NCBI RefSeq assembly: GCF_000429045.1
Contig: NZ_AUBC01000007.1
Coordinates: forward strand, 1 to 64,000
Direction of reading: 5' to 3'
DNA length: 64,000 nucleotides
Source: Salinarimonas rosea DSM 21201
GTDB taxonomy: Bacteria; Pseudomonadota; Alphaproteobacteria; Rhizobiales; Beijerinckiaceae
The position numbers and the translations under genes are program-made. Each line of letters starts with the position of its first letter. Position 1 is the first letter of the stretch. Below the pieces are notes generated by a model that worked only from the letters and a program-made list of their open reading frames with translations, searched no databases and had not been told where the DNA came from. Positions 61,140-64,000 of this stretch are shown here, piece by piece.

Positions 61140-63221
61140 TCACTCGGCCGCTTCCTGCCGGGCGCCTTGGGCGAGCGCCGAGCATTCCGCCATGATCGCC
61201 GATGCGCGGGCGATCGGGTTCGTCAGGTAGAAGTCCGCGATCGGGCTCGTGAACGCCGCGTTCCCGATCTCCCCGCCGCGGGCCGCGAGCGCGCCGATCG
61301 CCGCCGGGTCGGCGGGCGTGATCCGCTCGTCCTCGGCCAGATGCGGATGCGCCGCGAACAGCCCCTGGCGCAGCTGCGCCAGCGTGTCGAACGGCAGGCG
61401 CGCACCGAGGACGTCCGAGACCGCACGCAGGATGGCCCAGTCCTCACGGGCGTCGCCCGGCGGGAAGGCGGCGCGGTAGCCGAATTGCGGGCGCCCCTCG
61501 GTGTTGACGTAGAGCCCGTTCTTCTCCGTGTAGGCCGCGCCCGGCAGGATCACGTCGGCGCGATGCGCGCCGCGGTCGCCGTGCGTGCCCTGATAGACGA
61601 CGAAGGCACCCGGGGCGACCTCGATCTCGTCGGCACCCAGCAGCCAGACGACGTCCATCGCGCCGGGGGCGCACATCTCGGCCGCCGTCTTGCCGCCCTC
61701 CCCCGGCACGAAGCCGATGTCGAGGCCGCCGACGCGCGCCGCCGCCGTGTGGAGCACGGCGAAGCCGTTCCAGCCGTCCGCGATCGCGCCGAAGGTCTGC
61801 GCCGCCTTCGCCGCGAGCGACAGCACCGCCGCGCCGTCCGGCCGCGCGAGCGCGCCCTGGCCGACGATGACGATCGGGCGCTCGGCCGCCTTCAGCGTCT
61901 CGGCGAAGGCGTGCCTGCAGTCGACGAGGTCCTGCAGCGTCTGCGGGCCGGCGCCGAGATAGGCGTGGTCGTAGGTGAGGTTCGCCGCCTCGCCGATCAG
62001 CCCGATGGCGACCGGGCCCTGGCGCCAGCGCTTGCGGATGCGCACGTTGACCAGCGAGGCCTCGATGCGCGGGTTCGCACCCACGATCAGGATCGCGTCC
62101 GCCTCCTCGATGCCCTGGATCGTCGGGTTGAAGACGTAGCCCGCGCGCCCGAGCGCCGGATCGAGCGCCGCGCCGTCCTGGCGGCAGTCGAGATTCGCCG
62201 AGCCGAGGCCCTGCATCAGGCCCTTCAGGGCCCACATGTCCTCGACGGCGCAGAGGTCGCCGGCGACGGCGCCGATGCGGCTCGGGTCCTTGCCCTTCAC
62301 CGCGCCGGCGATCGCCGCGAAGGCCTCGCTCCACGAGGCGGGCTTCAGCCGGCCGTCGGCGCCGCGCACGTAGGGGCGATCGAGCCGCTGGCGGCGCAGG
62401 CCGTCGACGATGTGGCGGGTCTTGTCGGTGATCCACTCCTCGTTGATCGCCTCGTTGACCCGCGGCAGGATGCGCATCACCTCACGCCCGCGGGTGTCGA
62501 CGCGGATCGCGGACCCGACCGCGTCCATGACGTCGATCGATTCGGTCTTGGTCAGCTCCCAGGGCCGGGCGTTGTAGGCGTAGGGCTTCGAGGTCAGCGC
62601 GCCGACGGGGCAGAGATCCGCCACGCAGGACTGGAGCTCCGAGCCCATCGCCTTCTCGAGATAGGTGGTGATCTCCATGTCCTCGCCGCGCCCGATGGCG
62701 CCGAGATCCGGCACGCCGGCCACCTCGGTGGCGAAGCGCACGCAGCGGGTGCAGTGGATGCAGCGGTTCATCCACGTCTTGACGAGCGGGCCGATGTACT
62801 TGTCCTCGACCGCGCGCTTGTTCTCGTGGAAGCGCGTCGAATCGACCCCGTAGGCCATCGCCTGGTCCTGCAGGTCGCACTCGCCGCCCTGGTCGCAGAT
62901 CGGGCAATCCAGCGGGTGGTTGATGAGGAGGAACTCCATCACCCCCTCGCGCGCCTTCTTGGTGCTCGCCGACTTGGTGTAGACCGTCGGCGGCTCGCCG
63001 TTGGGGCCGGGCCGGCAGTCCTTCACGCCCCAGGCGCAGGACGCCACGGGCTTGGGCGCGCCCTTGAGCTCGACCAGGCACATGCGGCAATTGCCGGCGA
63101 TGGACAGCCGCTCGTGGAAGCAGAAGCGCGGGATCTCGGCCCCCGCGGCCTCGCAGGCCTGGAGCAGCGTGTACTCGGCGGGGACGTCGACCTCGATGTC
63201 GTCGACGATGATCTTCGGCAT
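61140..63221 (-). CDS. nuoG: NADH-quinone oxidoreductase subunit G
   Basis: The 693-residue protein has a 2Fe-2S ferredoxin domain ([17 protein letters not shown], then CAWGVKDC), the His-ligated cluster motif [17 protein letters not shown], the 4Fe-4S motif [16 protein letters not shown], and a molybdopterin-like domain (about 220-690). It passes electrons from NADH through the cluster chain. Its length is typical of alphaproteobacteria. nuoF precedes it with a small coiled-coil gene between. Confidence 0.96.
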   Translation of the reverse strand: MPKIIVDDIEVDVPAEYTLLQACEAAGAEIPRFCFHERLSIAGNCRMCLVELKGAPKPVASCAWGVKDCRPGPNGEPPTVYTKSASTKKAREGVMEFLLINHPLDCPICDQGGECDLQDQAMAYGVDSTRFHENKRAVEDKYIGPLVKTWMNRCIHCTRCVRFATEVAGVPDLGAIGRGEDMEITTYLEKAMGSELQSCVADLCPVGALTSKPYAYNARPWELTKTESIDVMDAVGSAIRVDTRGREVMRILPRVNEAINEEWITDKTRHIVDGLRRQRLDRPYVRGADGRLKPASWSEAFAAIAGAVKGKDPSRIGAVAGDLCAVEDMWALKGLMQGLGSANLDCRQDGAALDPALGRAGYVFNPTIQGIEEADAILIVGANPRIEASLVNVRIRKRWRQGPVAIGLIGEAANLTYDHAYLGAGPQTLQDLVDCRHAFAETLKAAERPIVIVGQGALARPDGAAVLSLAAKAAQTFGAIADGWNGFAVLHTAAARVGGLDIGFVPGEGGKTAAEMCAPGAMDVVWLLGADEIEVAPGAFVVYQGTHGDRGAHRADVILPGAAYTEKNGLYVNTEGRPQFGYRAAFPPGDAREDWAILRAVSDVLGARLPFDTLAQLRQGLFAAHPHLAEDERITPADPAAIGALAARGGEIGNAAFTSPIADFYLTNPIARASAIMAECSALAQGARQEAAE

Positions 63222-63230
63222 GACGGTCTC

Positions 63231-63461
63231 TCAGTGCGGCTGTTCGACGAGATCGAGCCTGCGCTCGATCCGATCCAGCCGGTCCTCGACGCGATCGAGG
63301 CGGCGGTTGATTCCAGCGATCGCGACGTTGGTCTTGGCGAGCCCCTCCTCGACGTCGGTCATGCGGACCTTGAGATCACGCACGTCCTCCGCGATACGGT
63401 CGACCTTTTCATCGATGCGCCGGAGGTAGACCAGCACGAGGTTTTCGGGCTCGCTCATCAT
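63231..63461 (-). CDS. Small coiled-coil protein between nuoF and nuoG
   Basis: The 76-residue product starts MMSEPENLVLVYLRRIDEKVDR and continues as heptad repeats (RIAEDVRDLKVRMTDVEEGLAK, then INRRLDRVEDRLDRIERRLDLVE), almost certainly a coiled coil. It has no membrane segment and no known family. The tandem ATG codons are preceded by GAGGACAGG. The gap to nuoF is 7 bp, so it is part of the operon. Function unknown; a similar short gene may occur in relatives. Confidence 0.7.
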   Translation of the reverse strand: MMSEPENLVLVYLRRIDEKVDRIAEDVRDLKVRMTDVEEGLAKTNVAIAGINRRLDRVEDRLDRIERRLDLVEQPH

Positions 63462-63468
63462 CCTGTCC

Positions 63469-64000
63469 TCACTCCGCCGCGACGCGCACGGGATCACCGT
63501 GCGGGTTGGCGGCGTACTCGTCGATGCGCTGCTCGATCTCGTGGCGATAATGCCGGATCAGGCCCTGGATCGGCCAGGCGGCCGCGTCGCCGAGCGCGCA
63601 GATCGTGTGGCCCTCGACCTGCTTCGTCACCTCGAGCAGCATGTCGATCTCGCGCTTCTGGGCGCGGCCCTCCGCCATGCGCGAGACCACGCGCCACATC
63701 CAGCCGGTGCCCTCGCGGCAGGGCGTGCACTGGCCGCAGGACTCGTGCTTGTAGAAGTACGAGATCCGCGCGATCGCCCGGATGATGTCGGTGGACTGGT
63801 CCATCACGATCACCGCCGCGGTGCCGAGGCCGGATCCGAGCCCGCGCAGCGTGTCGAAGTCCATGGGCGCGTCGGCGATCTCGGCGCCCGGGACCAGCGG
63901 CACCGAGGAGCCGCCGGGGATGACGCACTTCAGGTTGTCCCAGCCGCCGCGGATGCCGCCGCAGTGCTTGTCGATGAGCTCCCGGAAGGGGATGCCCATC
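63469..64000 (-). CDS. nuoF: NADH-quinone oxidoreductase subunit F (C-terminal part)
   Basis: About 176 C-terminal residues are visible; the rest lies beyond the right edge. The N3 cluster ligands are in [15 protein letters not shown] and the last Cys in [30 protein letters not shown] and IPGGSSVP are also typical. NuoF holds the FMN and oxidises NADH. The methionine at 63999 is internal, not a start. Confidence 0.95.
   Translation of the reverse strand, partial: MGIPFRELIDKHCGGIRGGWDNLKCVIPGGSSVPLVPGAEIADAPMDFDTLRGLGSGLGTAAVIVMDQSTDIIRAIARISYFYKHESCGQCTPCREGTGWMWRVVSRMAEGRAQKREIDMLLEVTKQVEGHTICALGDAAAWPIQGLIRHYRHEIEQRIDEYAANPHGDPVRVAAE

Overview
The window is a GC-rich chromosomal segment of an alphaproteobacterium of the order Hyphomicrobiales (Rhizobiales). 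The evidence is gene content and order: an AcpXL-type acyl carrier protein with its dehydratase and synthases, the ChvI/ChvG two-component system followed by a short HprK, a mannose-type EIIA and HPr, and a complex I operon running into birA, ribonuclease J, methylmalonyl-CoA epimerase and a DUF1467 gene. A genus near Salinarimonas or Methylobacterium would fit, but this is an impression only. I found no rRNA, tRNA, CRISPR array, insertion sequence or prophage.

Layout. 1-2.4 kb: end of a DUF427 gene, then a decayed CheB/CheR/HWE-kinase fusion gene and an intact single-domain response regulator. 2.4-7.6 kb: a methyltransferase, then a very-long-chain acyl cluster (acpXL, dehydratase, a ketosynthase-like protein lacking its active-site Cys, an active ketosynthase, a ketoreductase). 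7.7-9.4 kb: acyl-CoA dehydrogenase and a BrnT/BrnA-type toxin-antitoxin pair. 9.6-19.8 kb: aroK-aroB-CNNM transporter, heparinase-like protein, FAD oxidoreductase, LysM protein, transaldolase, Fe-alcohol dehydrogenase, orphan HicB, VIT1/CCC1 transporter. 20-21.9 kb: mutL. 22-27.4 kb: a TAXI-type TRAP transporter, a LysR regulator and a divergent tartrate/isopropylmalate-type dehydrogenase; a nearly identical AT-rich palindrome lies in both control regions, suggesting one regulon. 27.5-31.1 kb: a beta-lactamase-fold protein, LemA with an M48 protease, and a MazEF-type pair. 31.2-43.7 kb: pckA, a DUF4345 protein, a TetR-controlled RND efflux pair, a HugZ-like protein, then chvI-chvG-hprK-manX-HPr. 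43.7-49.8 kb: an overlapping his operon (hisB, DUF2628, hisH, hisA, EI24), then hslV and hslU separated by an antisense zeta-toxin-like gene. 49.8-64 kb: the minus-strand operon from nuoF (cut by the window edge) through nuoN to birA, rnj, mce and DUF1467, with two small unassigned genes inside it.

How the parts work together. The acyl cluster has the carrier, ketosynthase pair, reductase and dehydratase needed for iterative elongation of the long acyl chain of lipid A. ChvGI, HprK, EIIA and HPr form an envelope-stress and phosphorelay module that in related bacteria governs carbon and envelope physiology, with pckA as a common metabolic neighbour. The 14-kb nuo operon couples respiration to biotin ligation, RNA processing and propionyl-CoA metabolism.

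Strongest leads: the shared LysR-type palindrome; a dispersed intergenic element of about 125 bp with GC hairpins at both ends (two good copies, one degenerate); the Cys-less ketosynthase partner; the zeta-like gene splitting hslV and hslU; the deletion-riddled chemoreceptor-kinase fusion; and the small genes inside the nuo operon. I saw no clearly new defence or mobile system.
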